Of a DNA stretch of 64,000 nucleotides, positions 27,339 to 36,287 are shown one piece after another. Every line of letters starts with the position of its first letter. Positions within the stretch are counted from its first letter, which is position 1. The DNA is taken from positions 112,092-176,091 of the forward strand of contig JASLGM010000028.1 of assembly GCA_030150045.1 (NCBI GenBank), given 5' to 3'. The stretch is from Taishania sp. Its GTDB lineage: Bacteria > Bacteroidota > Bacteroidia > Flavobacteriales_D > Crocinitomicaceae. A program made the position numbers and the translations under genes. The notes under the pieces were generated by a model that saw nothing but the letters and a program-made list of their open reading frames with translations, was not told where the DNA came from and ran no database searches.

Positions 27339-27851
27339 CTATCTTCCGAAGAAGCGATTGTCTTTATCTTGTCGTGTTTGATCTTCTAAATGATATTCCT
27401 TACGAAGTGGGAAGTAATTCATTGTCTCTTCATTTAATATTCGAGTCAGGTTCGGATGTCCCTCAAACTGTACTCCGTAAAAATCAAATGTTTCTCTTTC
27501 TATCCAATTTGCTGCTGCGAATAAGTCCGTTATTGTGGCAATTTTTGGTTGATTTATAGGTAAAGAAGTTTTTAATCTAAAACGGTAGTTATTTGACCAA
27601 CTATGTAGATGATACACCAACATAATTTCTTCTCCTTGATTTTCTGGATAATGAATCCCAGTAATATTTGTCAAAAAGTTGAAGTTTAATTTATCATGAC
27701 CTTTCAACCATTCGATAATTGAATGAACGGACGATGATGGTATTACAATGTTTAATTGATCGCTTTCAGTATGAGAAAGTATCACCCCTTCAAATTGCTG
27801 GGAGATTGCTGCGATGATTTCTTCGTTGCTCAATTTACTTTCCATCTCCAA
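27339..27851 (-). CDS. nuoC: NADH:quinone oxidoreductase subunit C
   Basis: The product has 170 residues and is the 30-kDa-type subunit. The signature region near residues 115-150 reads ANWIERETFDFYGVQFEGHPNL followed by LRKEYHLED. Its start overlaps the end of nuoB by 17 nt. It binds NuoD and NuoB in the connecting module; no cofactor is expected. Confidence 0.94.
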   Translation of the reverse strand: MEMESKLSNEEIIAAISQQFEGVILSHTESDQLNIVIPSSSVHSIIEWLKGHDKLNFNFLTNITGIHYPENQGEEIMLVYHLHSWSNNYRFRLKTSLPINQPKIATITDLFAAANWIERETFDFYGVQFEGHPNLTRILNEETMNYFPLRKEYHLEDQTRQDKDNRFFGR

Positions 27852-28398
27852 TATTGTTTTCGATTTTATAACTTTCCAACAATTCTTTATATTCTGGAGA
27901 ATTTCTTCTTCGTAAAGACTCGTGGCCTACCAATGCTTGGATATTCATCACACCATCTATGATTTGCTCTGGACGTGGTGGACACCCTGGTACGTAAACA
28001 TCTACAGGAATGATTCTATCAATTCCTTGAAGAACAGAATATGTATCAAAAATACCACCAGATGAAGCACAAGCTCCCACTGAAAGCACCCATTTGGGCT
28101 CTGACATCTGTTCGTAAACTTGACGTAGAATTGGGGCTAATTTCTTTGAAATTGTCCCTGCAACAATTAATAAGTCCGCTTGTCTAGGTGAAAAAGACAT
28201 ACGTTCCATTCCAAAACGTGCAATGTCATAATTTGGAGACATTGTCGCCATATATTCAATACCACAACATGAGGTTGCAAATGGCAAAGGCCAAAGCGAA
28301 TTTGCTCTGGCTGCTCCAATCACAGTATCAAGTGTTGTTAATTGAAAACCTTCATAATTGATGGCCTCAACTTGACCTTCTTCGGTTATTTTTCCCAT
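27835..28398 (-). CDS. nuoB: NADH:quinone oxidoreductase subunit B (4Fe-4S N2)
   Basis: The product has 187 residues. The adjacent cysteines in PFATSCCGIEYMA, with Cys in SVGACASSGG and PGCPPRPEQIIDG, ligate the terminal cluster N2 that reduces quinone. The start overlaps nuoA by 13 nt. The C-terminus is slightly extended relative to the family core. Confidence 0.96.
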   Translation of the reverse strand: MGKITEEGQVEAINYEGFQLTTLDTVIGAARANSLWPLPFATSCCGIEYMATMSPNYDIARFGMERMSFSPRQADLLIVAGTISKKLAPILRQVYEQMSEPKWVLSVGACASSGGIFDTYSVLQGIDRIIPVDVYVPGCPPRPEQIIDGVMNIQALVGHESLRRRNSPEYKELLESYKIENNIGDGK

Positions 28399-28751
28399 TC
28401 TAAGGCACCTTTTTTAAGTACATAAATGAATCCTGTAAGGAAAAAACCAATGAAAACTATCACGGCTATTAATCCTTCCATTTGAAGTTTTATGAAGTTT
28501 ACCGCATACGGGTAAAAGAAAATCATTTCGATATCGAACAAAACGAATAAAATTGCAACTACAAAATAACGGATAGATACAGGGAAACGAGCATTTCCTT
28601 CTGGTTCAACACCACATTCCCAGTTACCATCTTTTTTCTTTGAACGCAAGCTAGGACCTAACTTAGGTACCAATAGCAAGGTCGCTAATACAAATCCCAA
28701 AACCAATAATGATTGAATCAATATTGGAATGTAATCTTGAGAAGTACTCAT
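28386..28751 (-). CDS. nuoA: NADH:quinone oxidoreductase subunit A
   Basis: The product has 121 residues and three transmembrane helices. The conserved loop KKDGNWECGVEPEGNARFPVSIRYF and the helix FVVAILFVLFDIEMIFFYPYAV are present. It is the first gene of the 14-gene operon. A promoter match lies 27 nt upstream of the ATG, giving a predicted leader of about 20 nt. Confidence 0.95.
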   Translation of the reverse strand: MSTSQDYIPILIQSLLVLGFVLATLLLVPKLGPSLRSKKKDGNWECGVEPEGNARFPVSIRYFVVAILFVLFDIEMIFFYPYAVNFIKLQMEGLIAVIVFIGFFLTGFIYVLKKGALEWEK

Positions 28752-28777
28752 ATTTATCTAATAAAAATGTAAAACAA

Positions 28778-28807
28778 CAAATTTAACAACTTAACTTTTC
28801 ATTTCAA
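28778..28807 (-). promoter_or_regulatory. Putative promoter of the nuo operon
   Basis: On the minus strand, TTG (28805-28807), a 19-nt spacer and TAAATTTG (28778-28785) match the Bacteroidota pattern TTG-N19-20-TAnnTTTG. The remaining ~200 bp up to the next gene is AT-rich with no gene recognised. Confidence 0.72.
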
Positions 28808-29007
28808 GTAGCTTTTGTAGGATTATCACTGATAATTGTCAGGCTGTCTTGTTTTTGTAACAGTAAAGTGCGTTAAATGTACTTTTAATACCTTTAAAAT
28901 CAAATAAAAAGACGTTAAATTATAATCATTCTAAATTAGTGTATGATTGTCTTCCATATGCCTTTTCAATGCAACGTTGTTTATAAGAAATCAATTCTTG
29001 AATAATA

Positions 29008-29328
29008 CTATTTTCGATTACGAATGGTTTGTAAAAATAAATTTGCGATACCCATCAACATAAAAAACAAGGAAATGAAAATTGAAAAAATAATGGATAA
29101 GAAAATGATTTTGGCTTGGGTTTCACTTCCTTTAAAGGTTTCTATTTGAAGGGAAACAGCAAAGTTTAGAAATAAAATCCCGCCAACTAAGCAGGTAATA
29201 AAGGCAAATAGGGTAACAGCAGTGGTAGCAAATTTCTTCTTTTGATAAAAATGACGCGTACCAAAGTAAAAGGTTACAAGATGTAAAGTAAGATAAAGGA
29301 TGAAGAGCGAATAAAAGGAAATGTCCAT
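29008..29328 (-). CDS. Small integral membrane protein of unknown function
   Basis: The product has 106 residues and three clear hydrophobic segments (about 6-26, 34-58 and 73-99) separated by short basic or polar loops (RHFYQKKKF; KGSETQAK). It ends in a basic tail. No family was recognised. The -7 element TAAATTTG lies 4 nt upstream of the ATG, which supports this start and suggests a leaderless mRNA. It is divergent from the esterase gene with 59 bp between them. Confidence 0.65.
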   Translation of the reverse strand: MDISFYSLFILYLTLHLVTFYFGTRHFYQKKKFATTAVTLFAFITCLVGGILFLNFAVSLQIETFKGSETQAKIIFLSIIFSIFISLFFMLMGIANLFLQTIRNRK

Positions 29329-29332
29329 ATAT

Positions 29333-29340
29333 CAAATTTA
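29333..29340 (-). promoter_or_regulatory. Putative -7 element for the small membrane protein gene
   Basis: TAAATTTG on the minus strand fits TAnnTTTG and ends 4 nt before the start codon at 29328. No clear TTG was found at the -33 position. Confidence 0.5.
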
Positions 29341-29374
29341 AAGGATATTACGAACTTCATCACTTAGTCTTTTG

Positions 29375-29382
29375 TATTTTTG
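29375..29382 (+). promoter_or_regulatory. Putative -7 element for the esterase gene
   Basis: TATTTTTG fits TAnnTTTG and ends 5 nt before the ATG at 29388. A clear -33 TTG is not seen. Confidence 0.5.
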
Positions 29383-29387
29383 TTCAC

Positions 29388-30077
29388 ATGAAATTTTGCA
29401 AAACTGTTTTTTTCCTTTTTTTTCCTTTAATAATTTTCGCGCAAGGACAATTAAATGTCGTGCGTAGTGAAGGGAATTATCCATATTGGTTATACCTTCC
29501 TCATGATAGTATTCTTGAAAAAAAACCTCCTGTATTAATTTTTCTACATGGGAAGAGTTTGTCCGGTACGGATATAGAAAGGGTAAGGAAATATGGGGTA
29601 ATTCATGAAATTGATAAAGGCAGAAATGTACCAGCAATCGTTATCGCCCCTCAGCTACCAAATGGACCTTGGGTGCCTTCAAAAATAAACACAATACTTG
29701 AAAGTGTAATGGACGAGTATTGTGGTAATGAGCAAAAGGTATATGTCGCAGGGATGTCTTTAGGTGGATATGGAACATTGCATTTTTGTGGAGCTTATCC
29801 TGAAAAAGTTGCTGCTGCAGTGGCTCTTTGTGGTGGGGGAAATGAAAAAGATGCACGTAATCTTTCTCAAGTTCCTCTCTGGATTCAACATGGTGACAGG
29901 GATAGGGCTGTGCCTAAGTCTGAATCGGATAAAATAGTAAACGCAATTCGAAAGGTGAATGGTAAAAACCTTATTTATACTGTTGTTCCTGGTGCTGATC
30001 ACGGAGCTTTAGAACGTTTTTTTAGAAAAGATGAAATGTATAATTGGTTATTCCAACATACTAAAGGCACACAGTGA
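29388..30077 (+). CDS. Exported alpha/beta-hydrolase (esterase or phospholipase/carboxylesterase type)
   Basis: The product has 229 residues and a signal peptide ending IFAQ. The fold is recognisable from PVLIFLHGKSLSG (oxyanion region), the nucleophile elbow GMSLGGYG, the Asp in WIQHGDRDRAVP and the His in VPGADHGALERF, giving a full Ser-Asp-His triad. It matches the short PHB-depolymerase/prolyl-oligopeptidase-like esterases of Bacteroidota. The substrate is unknown; periplasmic or secreted location is inferred from the signal peptide. It appears monocistronic. Confidence 0.85.
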   Translation: MKFCKTVFFLFFPLIIFAQGQLNVVRSEGNYPYWLYLPHDSILEKKPPVLIFLHGKSLSGTDIERVRKYGVIHEIDKGRNVPAIVIAPQLPNGPWVPSKINTILESVMDEYCGNEQKVYVAGMSLGGYGTLHFCGAYPEKVAAAVALCGGGNEKDARNLSQVPLWIQHGDRDRAVPKSESDKIVNAIRKVNGKNLIYTVVPGADHGALERFFRKDEMYNWLFQHTKGTQ

Positions 30078-30131
30078 TTTCGATGTCATGATATTAAGCA
30101 TACACGCACTCATGAAAATCAAGGATTTATT

Positions 30132-30139
30132 TATATTTG
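30132..30139 (+). promoter_or_regulatory. Putative -7 element for the GT2-led operon
   Basis: TATATTTG fits TAnnTTTG and lies 17 nt before the TTG start codon at 30157. The -33 element is not clear. Confidence 0.45.
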
Positions 30140-30156
30140 TTTAAAAAGATTGAATT

Positions 30157-31113
30157 TTGGAAGAAAAACTAGCTATATCTGTTGTTGTCCCTCTGTTTAA
30201 TGAAGAAGAATCTTTACCAGAATTATATGAATGGATCCATAGGGTAATGAACGAAAATCGTTTCTCTTTTGAAGTGGTTTTTGTAGATGATGGCAGTACT
30301 GATGAATCTTGGAAAACAATTGAAGAACTCTCTGTAAACCATCAACAGGTAAAAGGTATTAAATTTCAACGCAATTACGGTAAATCAGCAGCACTACAAA
30401 AAGGGTTTGAAATGGTTCAGGGAGAAGTGGTTATAACCATGGATGCCGATTTACAAGATTCCCCCGATGAAATACCTGAATTATATCGTATGATCGTAGA
30501 AGAAGGATATGATGTCGTTTCTGGATGGAAAAAGAAAAGATACGACCCTATCTCTAAGACAATTCCTACCAAACTATATAATTGGACAGCGAGAAAATTA
30601 TCTGGGATTAAGCTTAATGATTTTAATTGTGGACTGAAGTCATATAAAAAAGCAGTGGTTAAATCTATTGAGTTGTATGGAGATATGCATAGATATGTTC
30701 CTGTACTTGCAAAATATGCTGGATTTAATAAAATAGGAGAGAAGGTTGTAGAACATCAAGCACGAAAATATGGAACAACAAAATTTGGATTGAATCGTTT
30801 CGTAAATGGACCACTAGATTTAATGACTGTGGTCTTTATGGGGAAATTCGGTAAAAAACCAATGCATTTTTTTGGAGCTATCGGATTGGTAATGTTCCTA
30901 ATCGGTTTTGGATTCTTCTTCTATATTTCTATAGATAAATTGTTTTTTGATCGATTAGCCTTACGAATTGCAGATAGAACGGAGTTTTACATCGCGTTAA
31001 CCTTGATGGTGTTTGGAGTACAATTCTTTTTAACCGGATTTATCGCTGAAATGGTAGGAAGAAACTCTTCTTCAAGAAATATTTATTTAGTAGAGAAAAC
31101 GATAGGAGAATGA
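30157..31113 (+). CDS. Family 2 glycosyltransferase, dolichol/undecaprenyl-phosphate sugar type, with C-terminal membrane helices
   Basis: The product has 318 residues. A GT-A domain begins at ISVVVPLFNEEESL, has VVFVDDGSTDESW and the DxD-type motif MDADLQDSPDE, and ends near residue 220. Two transmembrane segments follow (about 230-260 and 275-305). This is the DPM1/GtrB-like architecture that transfers a sugar to a polyprenyl phosphate at the cytoplasmic membrane. Translation must start at TTG (30157): an in-frame stop lies just upstream, and the first ATG (near 30247) would remove the nucleotide-binding strand. The stop overlaps the start of the HAD gene (ATGA). Confidence 0.88.
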   Translation: MEEKLAISVVVPLFNEEESLPELYEWIHRVMNENRFSFEVVFVDDGSTDESWKTIEELSVNHQQVKGIKFQRNYGKSAALQKGFEMVQGEVVITMDADLQDSPDEIPELYRMIVEEGYDVVSGWKKKRYDPISKTIPTKLYNWTARKLSGIKLNDFNCGLKSYKKAVVKSIELYGDMHRYVPVLAKYAGFNKIGEKVVEHQARKYGTTKFGLNRFVNGPLDLMTVVFMGKFGKKPMHFFGAIGLVMFLIGFGFFFYISIDKLFFDRLALRIADRTEFYIALTLMVFGVQFFLTGFIAEMVGRNSSSRNIYLVEKTIGE

Positions 31114-31640
31114 TCTTCGAAGTGGATAAATCATGGACGCTGTTTCTCGATAGAGATGGAGTGATTAACAAGAGGAAAATAGACGGCTACATTGAAGAAG
31201 TAGACGAATTCGATTTCTTAGAAAATGTACTTGATGCGATGATAATTGCTCAGAAGAAATTCAACCGAATTGTTGTTGTAACCAATCAGCAAGGAATTGG
31301 AAAAGGGATTATGACTGAAGGGCAATTGGATGTAGTACATGCGTTTATGCAACAAAATGTAATGGAGGTAGGGGGACGAATTGATCGTTGTTATCATGCC
31401 TCAGCACTTGAGAAAGAAAATAGTCCACTGAGAAAACCAAATCCAGGAATGGGAATGCTCGCTAAAAAGGAATTTCCTGAAATTGATTTTTCAAAATCAA
31501 TTATGGTCGGAGATAGTGATTCAGATATTGAATTTGGTATACATCTTGGAATGAAAACCGTACGCATCGGAGGAGAAAATAAAAATCCAGAAGCGGATTT
31601 GCATGTGGACTCCTTGTTTAATTTTATGAAACAATTATGA
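31110..31640 (+). CDS. HAD-IIIA phosphatase, GmhB/histidinol-phosphatase-like
   Basis: The product has 176 residues. HAD motif I is LFLDRDGVINK (Asp14, Asp16), motif II is VVVTNQQGIGKG, motif III is near LRKPNPGM, and motif IV is MVGDSDSDIEFG. This matches the D-glycero-D-manno-heptose-1,7-bisphosphatase-like group that acts on sugar phosphates. The Cys-rich zinc loop of classical GmhB is mostly lost: only one Cys (RCYHASA) remains. Coupled to a glycosyltransferase by an ATGA overlap, it may act in lipopolysaccharide or glycan precursor supply. The exact substrate is unproven. Confidence 0.85.
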   Translation: MIFEVDKSWTLFLDRDGVINKRKIDGYIEEVDEFDFLENVLDAMIIAQKKFNRIVVVTNQQGIGKGIMTEGQLDVVHAFMQQNVMEVGGRIDRCYHASALEKENSPLRKPNPGMGMLAKKEFPEIDFSKSIMVGDSDSDIEFGIHLGMKTVRIGGENKNPEADLHVDSLFNFMKQL

Positions 31641-32404
31641 AAGAAAGAGTTTTCTTAGTTCTAATGATAATGGCGGTAACGCATGTCTTTGCACAGAATA
31701 ATGTAATAGATACAAAAGGACGTAAGCAAGGAGAGTGGGTGAAGTATCATCCAAACAGCAAGATAATAGATTTTAAAGGAACATTTAAAGATGGTGTGCC
31801 TCAAGGGCTTTTTGTTTATTACTTCCCGAATGGAAAGAAAAAAGCAGAGATGCAACACGAAAATAACGGGGCTAAAACCAGTGCGAATTTGTATTATGAT
31901 AATGGGAAGCTAATGAGCTACGGAATTTATCGTTATCAAAAGAAAGATTCAATTTGGACTAGTTTTAATGAATTTGGAAGACTGGTTATGCGTGAAACCT
32001 ATAATAATGACCTTTTAAATGGAGAAAAAAGAATGTACTACATACCTTCAGATCCAGAGATGAAAAGAGAGGTCTGCATCAGTATTACAAATTATAAAGA
32101 CGGGAAAATTGAAGGACCTTTTGCTGAGTATTATCCCTCAGGACAATTAAAAGCAACAGGGCAGTATCTAAACTTTAAGCGCGAAGGAGAGTGGGTTTAT
32201 TATGAACTTGACGGAAAAAAAATGAGTGTCGAACGCTATTATAAAGGGGAGAAACACGGATGGTTTATTGGTTACAATCAAGATGGCAAAGAGGGACAAA
32301 AAAGATATATTTATTACGGGCGAGAGTTGTCGGGTAAGGAATTGGAAATCAATATGAAATCTCAAAAAGAGAAAGGATTGAATCCTAACAAAGGATATCG
32401 ATAA
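31637..32404 (+). CDS. YwqK-like/MORN-variant repeat exported protein
   Basis: The product has 255 residues and a signal peptide ending VFAQ. About six short repeats of the GxWxxYxxNGxxxxxGxYxxGxxxG type are visible (QGEWVKYHPNSK, QGLFVYYFPNGKK, EGPFAEYYPSGQLK, EGEWVYYELDGKK). These are the repeats that give databases the name toxin-antitoxin YwqK family antitoxin, but nothing here points to a toxin. It overlaps the HAD gene by 4 nt. The function is unknown; export is inferred from the signal peptide. Confidence 0.82.
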   Translation: MKERVFLVLMIMAVTHVFAQNNVIDTKGRKQGEWVKYHPNSKIIDFKGTFKDGVPQGLFVYYFPNGKKKAEMQHENNGAKTSANLYYDNGKLMSYGIYRYQKKDSIWTSFNEFGRLVMRETYNNDLLNGEKRMYYIPSDPEMKREVCISITNYKDGKIEGPFAEYYPSGQLKATGQYLNFKREGEWVYYELDGKKMSVERYYKGEKHGWFIGYNQDGKEGQKRYIYYGRELSGKELEINMKSQKEKGLNPNKGYR

Positions 32405-32426
32405 TAAAACGTAACTTTCAAGTAGA

Positions 32427-33098
32427 ATGAGAAATATTTTTTTACTTTTTATTGTTGCGATTGTACTTTTTTCTTGTAAGAAAAAGGAAACTGAATTACC
32501 AGATATGCACTATGATTATGTGCCTTTTAAGAAAGGTATATATCAAATATATAATGTGCTAGAACGTAGTTATTTAAGTGATGGAACACGCATAGAAAAA
32601 CAATATCAGTTGAAAACAATGCTCACGGATACCATCATTGATAATGAGCAAAGAGAAAATAGACAGTTTGTTAGGTTTAAACGAGATAATGCCCTTCAAA
32701 ATTGGGTGGCAAAAGACGTTTGGATGGCCTATAAATCCAAACAAAACTTTCAACTTGTTGAAGAAAATGAACGCTTGGTGAAAGTCAGTTTCCCTGTTCG
32801 AAAAAGTCATTCATGGGATATTAACGCCTATAATGTGCATCCGAAGCAAATGCTGAATTACAATGACCTTTTTCAATCAAAAACAATAAATGGATTTGTT
32901 TTTCCAGAGACAATTACAGTACTTCAAGAAAAAGAAAAAAACCTAATTATGTTCCGAAATAAATATGAGATCTACGCAAAAAATGTAGGACTCGTGTATA
33001 AATATTACCAACATTTAGATATTTCTAATTTCGATACCACAAACATCCGATCTGGAAAAGAAATTTTCTACACCATAGTTTCCTTTGGAGTAGAGTGA
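32427..33098 (+). CDS. Hypothetical lipoprotein (223 residues)
   Basis: A signal peptide ends at LFSC, followed directly by a Lys/Glu-rich stretch (KKKETELP). The body is mostly beta-type with alternating polar and hydrophobic residues and contains PFKKGIYQIYNVLERSY near the start and RNKYEIYAKNVGLVYKYY near the end. This resembles lipoproteins of unknown function found widely in Flavobacteriales, but no named domain was recognised. It lies 22 nt after the YwqK-like gene and is probably the last gene of that operon. Confidence 0.72.
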   Translation: MRNIFLLFIVAIVLFSCKKKETELPDMHYDYVPFKKGIYQIYNVLERSYLSDGTRIEKQYQLKTMLTDTIIDNEQRENRQFVRFKRDNALQNWVAKDVWMAYKSKQNFQLVEENERLVKVSFPVRKSHSWDINAYNVHPKQMLNYNDLFQSKTINGFVFPETITVLQEKEKNLIMFRNKYEIYAKNVGLVYKYYQHLDISNFDTTNIRSGKEIFYTIVSFGVE

Positions 33099-33175
33099 TT
33101 TAACACTGAAATACCGCTTTTTCACCAAAAAAATGCAACGATATAAATCAATTGAAAAATGAATTTACTTTTCTA

Positions 33176-33206
33176 TTGATTTTAATAAATCTAAATTCTA
33201 TATTTG
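33176..33206 (+). promoter_or_regulatory. Putative promoter of secDF
   Basis: TTG (33176-33178), a 20-nt spacer and TATATTTG (33199-33206) fit the Bacteroidota consensus. The predicted leader is about 30 nt. Confidence 0.72.
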
Positions 33207-33243
33207 CGGGCTATATAAATAAATAACTAACTGTATTACGATA

Positions 33244-36213
33244 ATGCGTAACAAAGGATTCTTTTGGTTTTTAACCATACTTTTAACCGTAATTTGTTTG
33301 TATCAAATTTCGTTTACGTTCGTATCTAACTCTGTAGAGAGTAAGGTGGCGAAAGAAGTTGATCGTGAATTGATTGACCTGAAAGCAGAAGCTGCTCAAT
33401 CAGGAGATTCACTCAACATTGATGGCGTTTGGGTGAATTTCAGCAAAGCGGAAGGTTTAGAAAATGCTCGTGTAGCATTGATCAACCAAAAATTGAAAGC
33501 GAAAGCGGATACGAAAGTATATCCGTTATTCGGATCAACTTTCTCAACAGTGAAAAAACGTTCATTGGCATTCGGACTTGATTTAGTAGGTGGAATGTCG
33601 GTAACAATGGAAATTAATATTCCAGAGTTAGTGAAAAGTTACGCACGTAGCGAAAGAGATCCGCGTTTCAAAAATGTTTACACTGCAGCAATGAAGGAAT
33701 ACTCAACTAAAGGTGGAGACTTCCTAAATATCTTTGCAAGAAAACATAAAGAAATCAATAACGGAACACCATTAGTTTCTCTTTTTTCGTTGTCAGATCT
33801 AGATAAATTGACAACAAAATCATCGGATAATGAAGTAGTAGCTTTCTTAAGAGATCGCGTGAAATCTTCAATGGATGGTGTAGAGGAGATCATCAACCAA
33901 CGTGTAAACCAATTTGGTGTATCTCAACCAAATATTCAAAAGGATGAACAAAACAACCGCTTGTATGTAGAATTACCAGGTGTACAAGACGAAAAAACAG
34001 TAGCGGATCAGTTGCAATCAACAGCAAACTTACAATTCTACGAAACATACCGCTCTCAAGATATCGCATCTGCGTTTAACGAAGCAATTACGCTTTCTAC
34101 TCGTGAAGAAGCTAAAGGTGAAGATCTTGCGTCTATCTTAGCTGAAGATTCAACGATAGTGAAGGAAGATGTATTGTCTTTAGATTCTCCAGAAGCAGGG
34201 AAAAAAGGATTAGGAGATTTATTCATGCCTGTTGACGATACACGAATCGGTTTCGTAACAATCGAAAACCGTGGAAAAGTTGATCAAATCCTTGCAAGAG
34301 AAGACATCAAAAGATTATTCCCAGATGACATGAAGTTCATGTGGTCAAACGACGTGGAAAAAATCGAAAAATTAACAGGATACTTCTTATATGCTGTAAA
34401 AGTACCGTCTAATGGTAAAGCAAGAGTAGGTGGACGTGATATCGAACGCGCCGCTCCAGACATTAACCAAAATGGACAACGTACAGTAACCTTGAAAATG
34501 ACTGCTGAAGGTGCTGAAAAATGGTACTTAATGACGTCTGAAAACGTAAACCGATCTATCGCAATTACAATGGACGACTTAGTGTTCTCCGCACCAAACG
34601 TACAAAATGCAATACAAGGTGGAAACACAGAAATCACAGGTAACTTTACCTTCGAAGGAACAACAAAGTTAGCAGGTTTATTAAACGGTGGAGCACTTCC
34701 AGCTCCTTGTGTAATCAAAGAACAAACTAAAGTAGGACCAACTGTTGGAGCCGAAAATGCAGAAGCTTCTTTGTATTCATTCGGAATATCTTTGGCATTG
34801 ATCATCATTTTTATGATTTTCTACTATGCTAAGGCTGGAGTTGTAGCAAATATCGCTCTCTTATTAAACATCATCTTTATCTTCGGAACACTTGCTTCTT
34901 TTGGAGCCGTGTTAACTCTTGCTGGTATAGCAGGTATCGTGTTGACAATTGCAATGGCGATTGATGCCAACGTACTAATATTTGAACGTATTCGAGAAGA
35001 ATTAGACGCAGGAAAATCACAAGAAGACGCGATTAATGAAGGATATGGAAAAGCATTGTCATCAATTATTGATGCTAACGTTACAACCATCCTAACTGCA
35101 ATCGTATTAAAAGCATTAGGATCAGGACCAATCGAGTCTTTCGCAATTACTTTAATCATCGGTTTGATAACATCTGTATTCTCAGGAGTAATCATCACTC
35201 GCTTGATTTTTATGTGGATGCATAGCAGAAAGAAAGAAATTACTTTCTCTACAAAAATGACGAAAGGTACTTTCAAAAATATCAATATTGACTGGGCAGG
35301 GAATCGTAAAAAATTCTACGTGTTTACCATCATAACATCTGTCCTTTCTTTAGGATTGTTGTTCACAAAAGGTTTAAACCCATCAGTAGAATTCTCCGGA
35401 GGACGCACATACGTTGTTAAATTTGAACAACCAGTAGCGAATCAAATGAATTACCTAGAGACAAACATTCGTAAGTCTTTTGGGAAAGATGGTAAAGAAG
35501 CATCTTTAGTAACAAAAACAAAGTCAAACTCTTATAATGTTGAAATCATTACCAACTACATGTTAGGTGACGAGTCAGCAAATAATATCGTAATGGCTAA
35601 GTTGCAAGATGCGTTTGATATGTCTAAAGAAAAATTGGGTAACCACGAAATCGTTGAGTCAAGAACGGTGTCACCAACAATTTCTGATGAATTGAAAAAA
35701 TCATCTATGATTGCTGTCGTTTTCGCATTGTTGATCATTGCAGCATACATCATGATTCGATTCGGTAAATACCAATATTCTACAGGAGCTTTAGTTTCAC
35801 TAGCGTATAACGTATTGTTTACATTAGGAATCTTCTCTCTATTGAATGGAATTCTACCATTCAACATGGACGTAGACCAAGCGTTTATCGCAGCAATTCT
35901 AACCGTAATTGGATACGCAATCAACGATACCGTAATTGTATTTGACCGTATACGTGAAAACTTAGGACACAGAAAAGGATTGACAGACGAAGAAGAAGTG
36001 AATTTAGCATTGAATTCTACACTATCTCGTACCATCATTACCTCAATGACAACATTTACCGTACTATTGTTGATCTTCATCTTCGGTGGAGCAGCAATCA
36101 GAGGATTCGTATTCGCCTTAATGTTAGGTGTAATCATCGGTACTTTCTCCTCACTTTGTGTGGCAACACCAATCCTTATCGACTTGTCGAAAAAGAAAAG
36201 TTTGAGAGATTAA
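33244..36213 (+). CDS. secDF: Fused protein translocase subunit SecDF
   Basis: The product has 989 residues. The SecD half (about 1-660) has an N-terminal transmembrane helix, the large periplasmic domain with FGLDLVGGMSVTMEI, and six helices with the proton-path motif AMAIDANVLIFERIREEL. The SecF half (about 680-989) repeats the layout with FSGGRTYVVKFEQP and GYAINDTVIVFDRIREN. SecDF uses the proton gradient to pull preproteins across the cytoplasmic membrane, upstream of export by T9SS or lipoprotein pathways. Fusion of SecD and SecF is usual in Bacteroidota. The gene has its own promoter and terminator, so it is probably monocistronic. Confidence 0.96.
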   Translation: MRNKGFFWFLTILLTVICLYQISFTFVSNSVESKVAKEVDRELIDLKAEAAQSGDSLNIDGVWVNFSKAEGLENARVALINQKLKAKADTKVYPLFGSTFSTVKKRSLAFGLDLVGGMSVTMEINIPELVKSYARSERDPRFKNVYTAAMKEYSTKGGDFLNIFARKHKEINNGTPLVSLFSLSDLDKLTTKSSDNEVVAFLRDRVKSSMDGVEEIINQRVNQFGVSQPNIQKDEQNNRLYVELPGVQDEKTVADQLQSTANLQFYETYRSQDIASAFNEAITLSTREEAKGEDLASILAEDSTIVKEDVLSLDSPEAGKKGLGDLFMPVDDTRIGFVTIENRGKVDQILAREDIKRLFPDDMKFMWSNDVEKIEKLTGYFLYAVKVPSNGKARVGGRDIERAAPDINQNGQRTVTLKMTAEGAEKWYLMTSENVNRSIAITMDDLVFSAPNVQNAIQGGNTEITGNFTFEGTTKLAGLLNGGALPAPCVIKEQTKVGPTVGAENAEASLYSFGISLALIIIFMIFYYAKAGVVANIALLLNIIFIFGTLASFGAVLTLAGIAGIVLTIAMAIDANVLIFERIREELDAGKSQEDAINEGYGKALSSIIDANVTTILTAIVLKALGSGPIESFAITLIIGLITSVFSGVIITRLIFMWMHSRKKEITFSTKMTKGTFKNINIDWAGNRKKFYVFTIITSVLSLGLLFTKGLNPSVEFSGGRTYVVKFEQPVANQMNYLETNIRKSFGKDGKEASLVTKTKSNSYNVEIITNYMLGDESANNIVMAKLQDAFDMSKEKLGNHEIVESRTVSPTISDELKKSSMIAVVFALLIIAAYIMIRFGKYQYSTGALVSLAYNVLFTLGIFSLLNGILPFNMDVDQAFIAAILTVIGYAINDTVIVFDRIRENLGHRKGLTDEEEVNLALNSTLSRTIITSMTTFTVLLLIFIFGGAAIRGFVFALMLGVIIGTFSSLCVATPILIDLSKKKSLRD

Positions 36214-36230
36214 TCCAAAATAAAATCTAT

Positions 36231-36261
36231 AAAAAGGTCGGCGAAAGTCGGCCTTTTTTTG
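36231..36261 (+). terminator. Terminator of secDF
   Basis: A long stem (36231-36242 with 36247-36258, two wobbles) has a GAAA loop and a run of T. It begins 17 nt after the stop codon. Confidence 0.85.
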
Positions 36262-36287
36262 TCTATAAAAGTGGAGAATAAAATGTT

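Noticed and set aside
34284..34808. Long open frame antisense to secDF (174 codons), and another at 35556-36137 (193 codons)
   Set aside because: They mirror the codon pattern of secDF, have low-complexity composition and no recognisable domain or promoter.
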